A DNA stretch of 64,000 nt from [Clostridium] scindens ATCC 35704. Its GTDB lineage: Bacteria > Bacillota > Clostridia > Lachnospirales > Lachnospiraceae. Shown here piece after piece: positions 1 through 11,779 of the stretch (within the stretch, counting starts at the first letter, position 1; every line of letters begins with the position of its first letter). The DNA is taken from contig NZ_CP036170.1 of the NCBI RefSeq assembly GCF_004295125.1, positions 1,190,001 through 1,254,000 on the forward strand. Direction: 5' to 3'. The translations under genes and the position numbers were made by a program. The notes under the pieces were generated by a model, which did not search any database, had not been told where the DNA came from, and saw nothing but the letters and a program-made list of their open reading frames with translations.

Positions 1-38
1 CAAGCAGGAGGTCACGAGTTCGAATCTCGTATTCTCCA
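1..38 (+). tRNA. tRNA-Ala (TGC), 3' part only
   Basis: The 3' half of a tRNA, cut by the window edge. The T stem (14-18 with 26-30), T loop TTCGAAT, acceptor strand ATTCTCC (31-37) and discriminator A38 are visible; CCA is not encoded. The remaining anticodon-stem bases GCAGG preceded by CAA fit the usual CCTGCTTTGCAAGCAGG arm of tRNA-Ala(TGC), the typical 16S-23S spacer tRNA. The anticodon itself is outside the window, so the isotype is inferred. Confidence 0.75.
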
Positions 39-62
39 CTCGATGCGCGACGCGCATCGCAT

Positions 63-93
63 ATGTACCTTGAAAACCGCATACATGGAAATA
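63..93 (+). other. 5' arm of 23S rRNA processing stem
   Basis: Positions 63-84 are complementary to 3219-3240 at 21 of 22 bases, and pairing continues with one bulge to 93/3211. The two arms bracket the 23S gene and would form the long precursor stem that RNase III-type enzymes cut in rRNA maturation. The pairing is read directly; the processing role is known from rRNA operons in general. Confidence 0.8.
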
Positions 94-265
94 GAAAAAA
101 GATCAAGATCAATATCTAGATCAAGACATCCGAGGTAATCGCGGAAGCGATTATTCAGAACAAACCAGATTCGAGGCAACGAATAGAAAAAATGCCAACT
201 GGCCAACGCCGGCAACGCTATGCCGACGTAGGATCGAAGCGCCGCCCGTGCGCTTAAGTCCGCTT

Positions 266-3159
<2,894 letters not shown>

Positions 3160-3210
3160 AGAGAGGCTGGAAGGCAGAAAAAGACTCGGAGTTGGAGTTT
3201 CGGATGGAAG

Positions 3211-3240
3211 TATTTCCCGTATGCGGTTTTGAAGGTACAT
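3211..3240 (+). other. 3' arm of 23S rRNA processing stem
   Basis: Partner of the 63-93 arm; 3219-3240 is complementary to 63-84 with one mismatch. It lies 50 bases behind the mature 23S end and 15 bases before tRNA-Asp. Confidence 0.8.
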
Positions 3241-3254
3241 GTGCCTTTTAGTAA

Positions 3255-3328
3255 GGCCCAGTGGCTCAGTTGGTTAGAGCGCCGCCCTGTCACGGCGGAG
3301 GTCGAGAGTTCGAGTCTCTTCTGGGTCG
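3255..3328 (+). tRNA. tRNA-Asp (GTC)
   Basis: Cloverleaf with acceptor GGCCCAG (3255-3261) paired to CTGGGTC (3321-3327) and discriminator G. Anticodon GTC sits in CCTGTCACGG. First of seven tRNAs behind the 23S gene; CCA not encoded. Confidence 0.95.
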
Positions 3329-3335
3329 TTTAAAT

Positions 3336-3408
3336 GGGATCATAGCTCAGCTGGGAGAGCATCTGCCTTACAAGCAGAGGGTCATAGGTTCGAGCCCTAT
3401 TGGTCCCA
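3336..3408 (+). tRNA. tRNA-Val (TAC)
   Basis: Acceptor GGGATCA (3336-3342) pairs with TGGTCCC (3401-3407) with one G-T pair; discriminator A. The anticodon loop CTTACAA gives TAC. Only seven bases separate it from tRNA-Asp, so the cluster is one transcript. Confidence 0.95.
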
Positions 3409-3420
3409 CTTAAACAAAAT

Positions 3421-3502
3421 GGATGGATTCCCGAGTGGCCAAAGGGGGCAGACTGTAAATCTGTTGGCGACGCCTTCGAAGGTTCGAATCCTTCTCCATC
3501 CA
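3421..3502 (+). tRNA. tRNA-Tyr (GTA)
   Basis: Class II tRNA with a long variable arm. Acceptor GGATGGA (3421-3427) pairs with TCCATCC (3495-3501); discriminator A. The anticodon loop ACTGTAAATC gives GTA. Confidence 0.94.
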
Positions 3503-3542
3503 CTAAGATGTAGAATATACATCTTTTTAGCCAAAGGCTTGT

Positions 3543-3615
3543 GCCGATGTGGCTCAATTGGCAGAGCAGCTGATTTGTAATCAGCAGGTTATCGGTTCGA
3601 GTCCGATCATCGGCT
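3543..3615 (+). tRNA. tRNA-Thr (TGT)
   Basis: Acceptor GCCGATG (3543-3549) pairs with CATCGGC (3608-3614); discriminator T. The anticodon loop ATTTGTAAT gives TGT. Confidence 0.95.
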
Positions 3616-3634
3616 TAGTCTTCAAATATTATAT

Positions 3635-3708
<74 letters not shown>

Positions 3709-3746
3709 CTCGCACGAATGTGCATAATTGAATACTTTATGTATTA

Positions 3747-3819
<73 letters not shown>

Positions 3820-3843
3820 TTTTATTTACCAAATATTTGATAT

Positions 3844-3916
3844 GGGCGTGTAGCTCAGGTGGTAGAGCACTTGACTTTTAATCAAGTTGTCCGGGGTTCG
3901 AATCCCCGCACGCTCA
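3844..3916 (+). tRNA. tRNA-Lys (TTT)
   Basis: Acceptor GGGCGTG (3844-3850) pairs with CACGCTC (3909-3915) with one G-T pair; discriminator A. The anticodon loop CTTTTAA gives TTT. Last tRNA of the cluster, followed by a terminator. Confidence 0.95.
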
Positions 3917-3928
3917 TGGAATGAGAGG

Positions 3929-3963
3929 GAGACAGATACCGTAATAGGTACTGTCTCTTTTTA
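3929..3963 (+). terminator. rho-independent terminator of the rRNA/tRNA operon
   Basis: Stem GAGACAG-TACC against GGTA-CTGTCTC followed by a run of five T, 13 bases behind tRNA-Lys. Confidence 0.85.
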
Positions 3964-3981
3964 CTTTAATACGTAAATGTG

Positions 3982-4010
3982 TTGACAGAATGCATATTTT
4001 CTTGTATATT
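3982..4010 (+). promoter_or_regulatory. sigma-A promoter of the manganese-riboswitch transcript
   Basis: Perfect -35 TTGACA (3982-3987), 17-base spacer, -10 TATATT (4005-4010). The predicted transcript start near 4017 coincides with the first base of the riboswitch stem. Confidence 0.8.
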
Positions 4011-4015
4011 AGGTA

Positions 4016-4165
4016 ATAATAAAAGGGAGTAACTGGCGCTTAGGTCTAATAGTCCGGCGTTTGCGATGTCGTCAGTACGATGAGCAATCATCCGTATCGT
4101 AATGAAATGGTGAGACTTTTATTGCATAGTGGTTCTGTGCAATAGGGGTCTATTTTTTTACCCCA
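4016..4165 (+). promoter_or_regulatory. yybP-ykoY (Mn2+) riboswitch with expression platform
   Basis: The leader carries the yybP-ykoY signature AAAGGGAGTAAC at its 5' end. A closing stem joins AATAAAAG (about 4017-4024) to CTTTTATT (about 4116-4123). Behind it are a hairpin (ATTGCATAG/CTGTGCAAT) and an alternative stem joining GCAATAGGGGT to ACCCCATTGC across a T-run. Mutually exclusive structures just before the ribosome-binding site fit an expression platform. This class is known to bind Mn2+ and often precedes metal exporters, which matches the P-type ATPase that follows. Class and exact borders are from motif recognition only. Confidence 0.85.
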
Positions 4166-4191
4166 TTGCAGGAGGAAAGAGAGGGCAAGCA

Positions 4192-6732
4192 ATGCTAACA
4201 AGTTTACAAGCAAGAAAAAACCAAGAGATTTATGGGTTTAATGAACTGGTAGAAGGCAAGAAAAAAAGCATGATCCAGATATTCCTGGAGCAATTCAAAG
4301 ACTTTCTTGTCATTATTCTGATCATTGCAGCGATCGTATCAGGTTTTCTTGGAGATGCAGAGAGCGCGGCCGTTATATTTATCGTCATTACTATCAATGC
4401 GATTCTAGGGACCGTACAGACGGTAAAGGCAGAGCAGTCGCTAAACAGTTTAAAACAACTGTCAGCACCCGAGGCAAAGGTAATCAGAGATGGCGTGGTG
4501 ATACAGATACCATCCAGAGAAGTAACTGTTGGAGATGAAGTAGTAATTGAGGCAGGTGACTGTATCCCTGCAGACGGAAAACTTTTGGAGTGTGCAAGCC
4601 TCAAAGTCGATGAGAGCGCGCTGACAGGAGAGAGTCTGTCCGTGGAGAAGTCGTTGGAAGAAGCGTCGGAAGGCGCTGCATTGGGAGACCAGACGAACAA
4701 AGTGTTCTCTGGAAGTTTTTCCACATATGGAAGAGGAACGTTCGAAGTTACGGCTATTGGAATGGAGACAGAAGTAGGGAAGATTGCCAAGTTATTGAAG
4801 ACGACATCGGAAAAACGAACACCCCTCCAGATAAATCTGGATGACTTTGGAAAGAAACTGTCTATCATTATACTTGTATTCTGCGCAATTTTATTTGCCA
4901 TTAATGTGATAAGGGGCGGTTCTGCTGTGGATGCATTCCTATTTGCGGTAGCCCTGGCCGTAGCAGCGATTCCGGAGGCGCTTAGTTCTATCGTAACGAT
5001 CGTACTGTCATTCGGCACCCAGAAAATGGCCAAGGAACATGCAATTATAAGAAAACTTCAGGCGGTTGAGGGCCTGGGGAGCGTATCCATCATCTGCTCG
5101 GATAAAACAGGAACTCTGACGCAGAATAAAATGACAGTGGAAGACTACTATGTGGATGGAAAGAGAATCTCCGTGGCTGATATTAATCTTGATGACAGAA
5201 ACCAGAAGATGCTTCTTAATTGCAGCATGCTCTGTAACGATTCCACCAATACAGATGGACAGGAAATAGGAGATCCGACGGAAACGGCACTGATCAATCT
5301 TGGAAGCAATCTTGGCATGGAAGCGGCTATGACCAGGGAAAGGTATCCTCGTATGTCGGAAGTCCCATTTGACAGTGACAGGAAATTGATGTCTACAGCA
5401 CATGTCTTCGGAGATCGATATGTGATGGTAGCCAAGGGGGCGGTAGATGTACTTCTGAGGCGTATGAGCCACATCAGGATTGGCGATACTGTTAGAGAGA
5501 TAACGGACGAGGACCAAATGCAGATCGAGATACAGAATCTGGAGTTTTCCAGAGACGGGTTGAGAGTGCTGGCATTCGCATATAAAGAACTGGATGGAGA
5601 GAAAGAATTATCTATAGAAGATGAAGAGGGTCTTACATTCCTGGGATTGATCGCAATGATGGATCCGCCGAGGGAAGAATCCAAAGCGGCGGTGGAAGAA
5701 TGTATAAAGGCAGGAATCAGGCCTATAATGATCACCGGTGATCATAAGATTACCGCAGCGGCAATTGCAAAAAGGATCGGTATACTGAAGGATGAATCAG
5801 AGGCTTGCGAAGGCGCTGTGATAGAAGAAATGTCAGATGAAGAACTGAAAGATTTCGTAGAGAAGATATCAGTATATGCCAGGGTATCCCCGGAGCATAA
5901 GATCAGGATTGTGCGGGCTTGGCAGGAGAAAGGGAATATCGTAGCCATGACTGGGGACGGGGTAAATGATGCGCCAGCTCTGAAGCAGGCCAACATAGGC
6001 GTTGCCATGGGAATTACAGGAAGCGAAGTATCCAAAGATGCGGCGGCAATGGTTCTGACGGATGATAACTTTGCAACAATTATTAAGGCAGTTGAGAATG
6101 GGCGAAATATATATCAGAATATCAAGAATTCCATTCAATTTCTGTTGTCCGGAAACTTTGGCGCGATATTGGCCGTGCTGTATGCATCAATTGCCGGACT
6201 TCCGGTACCATTTGCGCCAGTGCATCTGCTTTTTATCAACCTTCTGACCGATAGTCTTCCAGCCATTGCATTGGGACTGGAGCCGCATTCCAAGGAAGTC
6301 ATGAAGCAGAAGCCGCGCCCCATGAACGAATCTATATTGACGAAGCAGTATCTTCTCAGCATAGGCACCGAGGGGCTTAGCATAGGCATTATGACGATGG
6401 CAGCATTTCTGATCGGATACAGAAGCGGTGATGCCATTCTGGCAAGCACGATGGCATTTGGCACTTTGTGCACCAGCCGGCTTGTCCATGGATTTAACTG
6501 CAAATCCAGCCGCCCGGTACTATTTACAAAAAGATTTTTTAATAATATCTACCTGATCGGAGCATTTTTAATTGGGCTTGTGTTGATTACAGGCGTATTG
6601 GTGATTCCGGGGCTGCAGGGTATATTCAAAGTAGCAAGCCTTAATATGGGGCAGCTGCTGACTGTATACGGACTAGCATTATTGAATCTGCCTGTGGTAC
6701 AGTTGTTGAAATGGATTAGAAATTCTAGATAG
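4192..6732 (+). CDS. P2-type cation-transporting ATPase (Ca2+/Mn2+ type)
   Basis: Membrane ATPase of 846 residues that would export Ca2+ or Mn2+ using ATP. Visible motifs are TGES (145-148, actuator), PEAL in M4 (261-264, equivalent of the SERCA PEGL ion site), phosphorylation site DKTGTLT (D304), KGA in the nucleotide domain, GDGVND (588-593) and NLLTD in M6. Helix pairs lie near residues 33-75 and 220-265, with six more helices in the last 200 residues, the usual P2A plan. The start at 4192 follows GAGGG by six bases; a longer reading from 4129 would lie inside the riboswitch. The Mn2+ riboswitch upstream argues for a role in manganese efflux, by inference. Confidence 0.9.
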   Translation: MLTSLQARKNQEIYGFNELVEGKKKSMIQIFLEQFKDFLVIILIIAAIVSGFLGDAESAAVIFIVITINAILGTVQTVKAEQSLNSLKQLSAPEAKVIRDGVVIQIPSREVTVGDEVVIEAGDCIPADGKLLECASLKVDESALTGESLSVEKSLEEASEGAALGDQTNKVFSGSFSTYGRGTFEVTAIGMETEVGKIAKLLKTTSEKRTPLQINLDDFGKKLSIIILVFCAILFAINVIRGGSAVDAFLFAVALAVAAIPEALSSIVTIVLSFGTQKMAKEHAIIRKLQAVEGLGSVSIICSDKTGTLTQNKMTVEDYYVDGKRISVADINLDDRNQKMLLNCSMLCNDSTNTDGQEIGDPTETALINLGSNLGMEAAMTRERYPRMSEVPFDSDRKLMSTAHVFGDRYVMVAKGAVDVLLRRMSHIRIGDTVREITDEDQMQIEIQNLEFSRDGLRVLAFAYKELDGEKELSIEDEEGLTFLGLIAMMDPPREESKAAVEECIKAGIRPIMITGDHKITAAAIAKRIGILKDESEACEGAVIEEMSDEELKDFVEKISVYARVSPEHKIRIVRAWQEKGNIVAMTGDGVNDAPALKQANIGVAMGITGSEVSKDAAAMVLTDDNFATIIKAVENGRNIYQNIKNSIQFLLSGNFGAILAVLYASIAGLPVPFAPVHLLFINLLTDSLPAIALGLEPHSKEVMKQKPRPMNESILTKQYLLSIGTEGLSIGIMTMAAFLIGYRSGDAILASTMAFGTLCTSRLVHGFNCKSSRPVLFTKRFFNNIYLIGAFLIGLVLITGVLVIPGLQGIFKVASLNMGQLLTVYGLALLNLPVVQLLKWIRNSR

Positions 6733-6746
6733 GAACAGGAGATTTT

Positions 6747-7907
6747 ATGGAATTAAGTAGAGAGACGGTAAAAAGAATAAAAGGACTGATCGTTTTTGCC
6801 GCATTGGTTGTGGCCTGCCTGTGGAAGTATGATGTGGTGGTATCGGTTCTTGCGTTTATCTTTCATGTCATATTTCCATTCGTGCTTGGCGGAGCGATCG
6901 CATTCATTTTGAATGTGCCGATGAATTTCATCCAGAGGCATCTATTCGCGCCGGAGAGGGTAGAAAGGCATAAGATACAGAAGAAGATTGCCCGTCCGGT
7001 CAGTATGCTGATCGTAATATTCGGAGTGTTTGGCATTGTGGCGCTTGTAATGTTTGTTCTGATACCGCAATTAGGAGATACATTCTCTAATCTGGGAAGC
7101 AGCATTCAGGCGTTCATTCCAAAGGTACAGGAATGGGCGGAAAAATTATTCCATGACAATAAGGAGATTATGACCTGGGTCAACAGCCTGAAATTCGATT
7201 GGAATAAGATCATGGGCGCAGGCATAGATTTCTTCAAGAATGGGGCAGGAAGCGTGCTTGATTCTACGATTACTGCTGCAAAGAGCATTGTGAGCGGAAT
7301 TACTACCTTCTTTATCGCATTTGTATTTGCGGTCTATATCCTGCTCCAGAAGGAAAAACTAGGCATTCAGGCTAAAAAGGTCCTATTTGCCTTTGTAAGA
7401 AAAGGCCGGGCTGAGGCTGCTATGGAAGTATTGTCGCTGACCTACAATACATTCTCAAGTTTCCTGACTGGCCAGTGCCTGGAGGCCATTATCTTAGGGA
7501 GCATGTTCGTCGTAACCATGACGCTTTTTAAACTGCCTTATGCTTTGCTGGTAGGGATTGTCATCGCGTTTACGGCCTTGATTCCAATATTTGGTGCATT
7601 TATCGGCTGTGCTGTGGGAGCATTCCTGATATTTATGGTAGATCCATTTAAGGCGCTTATATTTGTAATTTTGTTCCTGATACTCCAGCAGATAGAGGGG
7701 AATCTGATCTATCCTCACGTAGTAGGTAATTCAGTAGGGCTTCCATCCATCTGGGTACTGGCGGCAGTCAGTATCGGAGGAAGCCTGATGGGGATCGTTG
7801 GAATGCTGATTTTTATACCGATTATCTCTGTAGTATATGCGCTGTTCCGGGAAATCGTCTACTTGAAATTAAGACAAAAAAAGATAAATCCCAAAGAACT
7901 TGAATAA
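6747..7907 (+). CDS. AI-2E transporter family (PerM/YdbI-like) membrane protein
   Basis: 386-residue polytopic membrane protein of the AI-2E/PerM family. Two or three helices lie in residues 10-95, a hydrophilic amphipathic region at about 110-170, then five or so helices to residue 370. Typical family features are the central LLVGIVIAFTALIPIFG-like stretch and the late IEGNLIYPHVVG segment. Members are proposed transporters, some Na+/H+ antiporters; the AI-2 link comes from one E. coli member and should not be assumed. It starts 14 bases behind the ATPase stop with its own AGGAG site, so the two are probably co-transcribed. Confidence 0.85.
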   Translation: MELSRETVKRIKGLIVFAALVVACLWKYDVVVSVLAFIFHVIFPFVLGGAIAFILNVPMNFIQRHLFAPERVERHKIQKKIARPVSMLIVIFGVFGIVALVMFVLIPQLGDTFSNLGSSIQAFIPKVQEWAEKLFHDNKEIMTWVNSLKFDWNKIMGAGIDFFKNGAGSVLDSTITAAKSIVSGITTFFIAFVFAVYILLQKEKLGIQAKKVLFAFVRKGRAEAAMEVLSLTYNTFSSFLTGQCLEAIILGSMFVVTMTLFKLPYALLVGIVIAFTALIPIFGAFIGCAVGAFLIFMVDPFKALIFVILFLILQQIEGNLIYPHVVGNSVGLPSIWVLAAVSIGGSLMGIVGMLIFIPIISVVYALFREIVYLKLRQKKINPKELE

Positions 7908-7984
7908 CCTATCGAAGAAAATCTGTTATCAAAGGCATCTTTGGAATCCACTATTATTATGTGCATCTATAAAGAAGACAGACG

Positions 7985-8021
7985 GAGCAGGGCCATCAGA
8001 TAGGATCCTGCTCTATCTTTT
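7985..8021. terminator. terminator between perM-like gene and spmA
   Basis: Inverted repeat GAGCAGG (7985-7991) and CCTGCTC (8007-8013) followed by TATCTTTTT on the + strand. It ends the ATPase/perM transcript and lies just behind the convergent spmA gene, which it may also serve. Confidence 0.7.
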
Positions 8022-8034
8022 TCTACTCAGCCTG

Positions 8035-8643
8035 CTACGAACGGTCCATGATCTTACAGTAAATGACGGCAACAGCCGTACTTATGGCTGTGGATATGAT
8101 TCCGGCGCCGACGATGGCAGCAGGATTGACGCTTCCATACTGGCTCCGGTAGGCAATGACATTTACCGGGATTAATTGTAGGGAGGAAATGTTGATAATC
8201 AGGAAGGTGCACATCTCATTACTGGCAATTCCCTTTGGGCGCACCGTACCTGGAAGCCGGTGGCTACGCCTGTCTTCCTCCAATTTACCGAGTTCGTCCA
8301 TGGCACGCAGTCCGGCTGGCGTTGCGGCCCAGCCCAGGCCCAGGACATTGGCTATAATATTGGTGGTGATGTGTTCCTCGGCTGGGTGCCCGGTGGGGAG
8401 TCTTGGGAATAAGAAGCGTATGATCGGACGGATTTTTTTGGAAGCGCCCTTAATGATTCCGGCTTTCGTGGCAATCTCCATAAGACCCACCCAGAAGGAC
8501 ATGACGCCCATCATAGTGATGCACAAGGTAATGGCCTCTTTGGAAGAGTCAATGGCAGCATTGGTAATATCCGGCATGCGTCCGGTAAAGGCGGCAAAAA
8601 TAATGCCAATCAGTATCATGCCGGCCCACAGATAATTCAGCAT
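8035..8643 (-). CDS. spmA: spore maturation protein A
   Basis: 202-residue membrane protein of the SpmA/nucleoside-recognition (Gate) family, needed in Bacillus for dehydration of the spore core. Four or five hydrophobic segments are visible, with the family stretch GLGWAATPAGLRAMDEL near the middle and the conserved SNEMCTFLIINISSLQLIP segment. The start follows GAGGA by six bases. In most spore formers spmA lies directly upstream of spmB; here spmB is 3.3 kb away on the other strand. The stop at 8035 faces the convergent perM-like gene. Confidence 0.92.
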   Translation of the reverse strand: MLNYLWAGMILIGIIFAAFTGRMPDITNAAIDSSKEAITLCITMMGVMSFWVGLMEIATKAGIIKGASKKIRPIIRFLFPRLPTGHPAEEHITTNIIANVLGLGWAATPAGLRAMDELGKLEEDRRSHRLPGTVRPKGIASNEMCTFLIINISSLQLIPVNVIAYRSQYGSVNPAAIVGAGIISTAISTAVAVIYCKIMDRS

Positions 8644-8708
8644 ATAAAATCCTCGTCTGGCTTTTTAATATATCGTATGAGCCGGGATGGATATTTAGCA
8701 CAAAGACA

Positions 8709-8748
8709 TAAGAAAGAGGCGGAAGCAGTTGGTTCCTAACTTCCGCCA
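8709..8748 (-). terminator. terminator behind the M19 dipeptidase gene
   Basis: Stem GGCGGAAG (minus strand) with CTTCCGCC, 8718-8747, followed on the minus strand by a T-rich run TCTTTCTTATG. It separates the dipeptidase from spmA although both are on the same strand. Confidence 0.7.
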
Positions 8749-8761
8749 TCCTTTATGTATA

Positions 8762-9736
8762 CTATTTGACTACTTCTTTGATGATTCTGTGCCAGTTCTT
8801 ATAGGCGATCTTTTCAATCTCATCTTCGTGGAATCCGACGCGCTTCATTTCCTCAATGACATTTGGTACATAAGAGGCATCCTCAAGTCCGATGGTAAAA
8901 GGAGTAGACTGGCTGCTGAAAGAGCCCAAGGTATCTCCCTCCAGGAATTCAGAAAAGTCAAATCCGAAACCGACATGATCAATGCCCATTACTTCCACCA
9001 TATGGACAAGATGTTTTACCAGGTTTTCCAGAGTCTGCTTATCTTCCTCCATATGAACGAATTCATTAAATGAATTGAGCCCGACTATGCCGCCTGTGCG
9101 TGCCAGTTCTTTTAACTGGTCATCCATCAGATTCCGCGGGCGGTTGCACAGTGCCCGGCAGTTAGAGTGGGTTGCTACAACAGGGCCTGTGGCAGTGTCA
9201 AGGAGATCCCAGAAGGATGCATCATTTAGATGGGACACATCCAGTATCATTCCCAGATCCTGAATCTTTCTCACAGCCCTGCGGCCCACGTCTGTTAACC
9301 CGCGCTCCGGGGTGCCAAGGGCTCCGGTAGCCAGAGGATTTTCCTCATTCCAGGTAAGCCCTGCATGCCTTGCGCCAAATTGGTAGAACTCGTCGATAAG
9401 GTCTAAGTCTTCCCCAATACTCTTTAAACCTTCCAGTCCGATAAATGCATACATCTTTCCTTCACTTCTTGCAGTCATCATATCGGAATATGAGTGCGAT
9501 ACCTTAAGGATATCAGCACAATCAGGTTCTTCGCAGGCAATGGCCTCCATCATCTGGCGGGTACGCTTCAGCGGGTCCTTGTCATAGGGAGGATCATTCC
9601 ATATGACGAAGATGCCTCCTTCGATCTGCCCTTTTTTCAGCCGTTCATAATGATATTTACGGAAGATATCACGCTCTCCCTTTAGATGATGCTGCGTTAC
9701 ATCGGTCCAAATATCAGAATGTGCATCAAAGTTCAT
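8762..9736 (-). CDS. membrane dipeptidase, peptidase family M19
   Basis: 324-residue zinc dipeptidase of the renal dipeptidase family, an amidohydrolase-fold enzyme hydrolysing dipeptides, including D-amino-acid-containing ones. Metal ligands can be placed: H6 and D8 (DAHSD), E102 (GLEG), H169 (DVSHL) and H190 (ATHSN), followed by GFGFDF. There is no signal peptide, so it is cytoplasmic. The length is usual for short bacterial members. It lies downstream of the DUF819 membrane protein on the same strand, separated by a hairpin of moderate quality. Peptide or D-amino-acid scavenging is a reasonable inference, not shown. Confidence 0.92.
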   Translation of the reverse strand: MNFDAHSDIWTDVTQHHLKGERDIFRKYHYERLKKGQIEGGIFVIWNDPPYDKDPLKRTRQMMEAIACEEPDCADILKVSHSYSDMMTARSEGKMYAFIGLEGLKSIGEDLDLIDEFYQFGARHAGLTWNEENPLATGALGTPERGLTDVGRRAVRKIQDLGMILDVSHLNDASFWDLLDTATGPVVATHSNCRALCNRPRNLMDDQLKELARTGGIVGLNSFNEFVHMEEDKQTLENLVKHLVHMVEVMGIDHVGFGFDFSEFLEGDTLGSFSSQSTPFTIGLEDASYVPNVIEEMKRVGFHEDEIEKIAYKNWHRIIKEVVK

Positions 9737-9775
9737 AAAAATACTTCCTTTCTTTTGTTTGAAGAAATATAAATA

Positions 9776-9806
9776 AATCAGAGACGGACAGTTGTCCGGC
9801 CCTGAT
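9776..9806 (-). terminator. intercistronic hairpin behind the DUF819 gene
   Basis: Nested stem on the minus strand: ATCAG/CTGAT outside, CGGAC/GTCCG inside, followed by TATTTATATTT. A weak terminator or attenuator between the DUF819 gene and the dipeptidase. Confidence 0.45.
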
Positions 9807-9837
9807 CATTTTCCTAAATTCAGGATGTTATTTAGTT

Positions 9838-11076
9838 TTATAATCCTAAGATGCTGCCTACGATCAATCCAAAGTATGTTCCAAGAACATATCCCAGAGT
9901 ACCAATCAGTACGATAGGTCCTATCAGCTTGGTCCAGCCCTTAGATACAGCCATAGCAACGGCCGTTGTTGGTCCGCCGATGTTGGCATTGGAGGCAAGG
10001 ATAATATCTTCCAGATTGAACTTCAATAACTTTCCGGCGATCAGGCTGAAAAGCATATTTACAATTACGATGATAGCCGCAAATAAGAGCAGTAACGGCG
10101 AATTCTTGATAATCATAGGTACGGATGCCGGAACACCGATTACGAAGAAGAACAGGTAGATTAAGAATGTACCTAGTTCCTGCGTACCCTTGATTTCGCC
10201 AAAGAACTTAGGTGCAAATGTTGCACAAAGCATGGCAATTGTCGTAATCCATAAGTACATATTTCCGAACAGTGTATTCAATATCTGCAGGAATGTATTA
10301 GATTTCGGTATCACGCCTGCAAGTCCTGTAGATATTACGTTAGACAATGCAACAATAACAAATCCTGTTGCAGCGGCCAATGCGATATCTTTTAGGGAAA
10401 TTTCTTTTCTGCCCCAGAACGCGGAGGCATTTGTCTCATTTTCCTTTACATTAACTCCGGCAGCCGCTTCCACTTCATCCACATATGGATGCTTGAAATG
10501 CTTGCGGAAGAATCCGATAGATGGCATTGCTATCAATACGAAGAAGTACAGTACCATCAGTAAGTTATCTGCAACCGTTGCGGCAGATATCATGTCGCCA
10601 GATACATCGAACGCTGCTCCAAGAGCGGCAAAGTTTACCGTACCTCCGATATAGGTTCCGGTAAATACGCCCGCAAGTCCGGCAAGTTCCGGAATAAATT
10701 TGTGGAGCGCCGTATAAGCGAGCAACGCGCCGCAAGCGGTACCTACCGAGCCAATTAGGAATATAATCAGGATACGCCCTGATTCCTTTCCAATCTTTCT
10801 CATATCGCACTGCAGCAATAATAGTGGAATAGAAAGCGGTACAACGTAACCCCATACGGCATCCCATACAGGAGCGTCCATTGGAATGATTCCAAAGTTC
10901 GATAAGATGATTGCGAAAATCAGTGCAACGATGGCACCGGTCATTTTTGCTGCCCATTTATACCTCTGCTCCAGATATATTGCGGCAGCGGCGCCGGTAG
11001 CACAGATAGCCCACAGCACCCAGGTGTTATCCGCTCCAACCAGCGGATTTTGTAGATCGAATATATGTCCCCACAT
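9838..11076 (-). CDS. DUF819 family membrane protein (YjcL-like)
   Basis: 412-residue integral membrane protein, about ten to twelve helices over its whole length with a short cytoplasmic loop at about 195-220. Recognised as DUF819 by the FTGTYIGGTVNFAALG stretch near residue 150 and the late ASNANIGGPTTAVAMA segment. Function is not established for the family; a transport role is likely from topology, and repeated glycine-rich segments recall dicarboxylate or glutamate carriers. Its position ahead of an M19 dipeptidase suggests, by context only, uptake or release of an amino acid or peptide. The start follows GGAGGA. Confidence 0.88.
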   Translation of the reverse strand: MWGHIFDLQNPLVGADNTWVLWAICATGAAAAIYLEQRYKWAAKMTGAIVALIFAIILSNFGIIPMDAPVWDAVWGYVVPLSIPLLLLQCDMRKIGKESGRILIIFLIGSVGTACGALLAYTALHKFIPELAGLAGVFTGTYIGGTVNFAALGAAFDVSGDMISAATVADNLLMVLYFFVLIAMPSIGFFRKHFKHPYVDEVEAAAGVNVKENETNASAFWGRKEISLKDIALAAATGFVIVALSNVISTGLAGVIPKSNTFLQILNTLFGNMYLWITTIAMLCATFAPKFFGEIKGTQELGTFLIYLFFFVIGVPASVPMIIKNSPLLLLFAAIIVIVNMLFSLIAGKLLKFNLEDIILASNANIGGPTTAVAMAVSKGWTKLIGPIVLIGTLGYVLGTYFGLIVGSILGL

Positions 11077-11308
11077 ACTCTCGTCCTCCTTTCAAAAATC
11101 CCTTTTTGAAGAATTTTCGTCAATTTTTACAATTGAACTAATAACAGTATATATAAATTGTCAATAAAAGTCAATAAATATAAAGAAAGGACAGGATAGG
11201 CTTGGAAAATCAAAGGAAATCCTCAAATTTTACAGAATATTTTAGTGTTTGTTCAGAGTCCTCCAAACAATCAGAAGCATAGCGCCACAATTTTCTTTGT
11301 TCATGAAA

Positions 11309-11779
11309 TCACCGCTTTTTCCAGATCCAAAGTGCAGCAATAATTCCAATCGTATACAGGATGCTGACTAGGATGGAAGGATTATCTTTTAATAAATAAG
11401 TAACTGCAACGACAGCTGCAAGAGAAACCGTAAGCTGGAATGCAGTGAAGATACGTTTTTCGCGGGTTTCTTTTGCCTGCTGGCTCATTTCCGTTCTTTT
11501 CTGCTCTAATTCCAGGTATTTGATAAGGTCCTTTTCATTGAGGTGGGAAAGGATCCATTGATCTCTGGAAAATCCGTCCTCATCGTCTTCCGATGAGTAA
11601 GAATCCATAATTTTTTTATCCGATTTTTCCTTTTTAAAAAAGTGAAAGTCTTTTCGCTGCTCATCAGGCGCCGTGGCTGCCTTTGGCTCATCAGAAGTAT
11701 CCGGGGCTTTCTTCGGTTCTTCGGATGCCTTAACTTCTTCAGTGGTCTCGGATGCTGCGTTCTTTTGTTCTTCAGTCAT
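11309..11779 (-). CDS. small membrane-anchored protein with acidic N-terminus, unknown function
   Basis: 156 residues from the ATG at 11779, which has GGAGG eight bases upstream; a reading from 11887 would be 36 residues longer without a ribosome-binding site. The first 60 residues are rich in E, K, A, P and T and probably disordered. A short predicted helical stretch (about 70-105, EKDLIKYLELEQKRTE) follows, and two hydrophobic segments end the protein at about 115-130 and 135-152, finishing in WKKR. I do not recognise the family. It lies between DUF819 and the spmB start on the opposite strand. Confidence 0.7.
   Translation of the reverse strand: MTEEQKNAASETTEEVKASEEPKKAPDTSDEPKAATAPDEQRKDFHFFKKEKSDKKIMDSYSSEDDEDGFSRDQWILSHLNEKDLIKYLELEQKRTEMSQQAKETREKRIFTAFQLTVSLAAVVAVTYLLKDNPSILVSILYTIGIIAALWIWKKR

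Noticed and set aside
4129-4191. Longer start for the P-type ATPase
   Set aside because: These codons lie within the riboswitch expression platform; the ATG at 4192 has a proper ribosome-binding site.
8156-8635. Plus-strand frame of 159 codons opposite spmA
   Set aside because: Antisense shadow of a clearly recognised gene.
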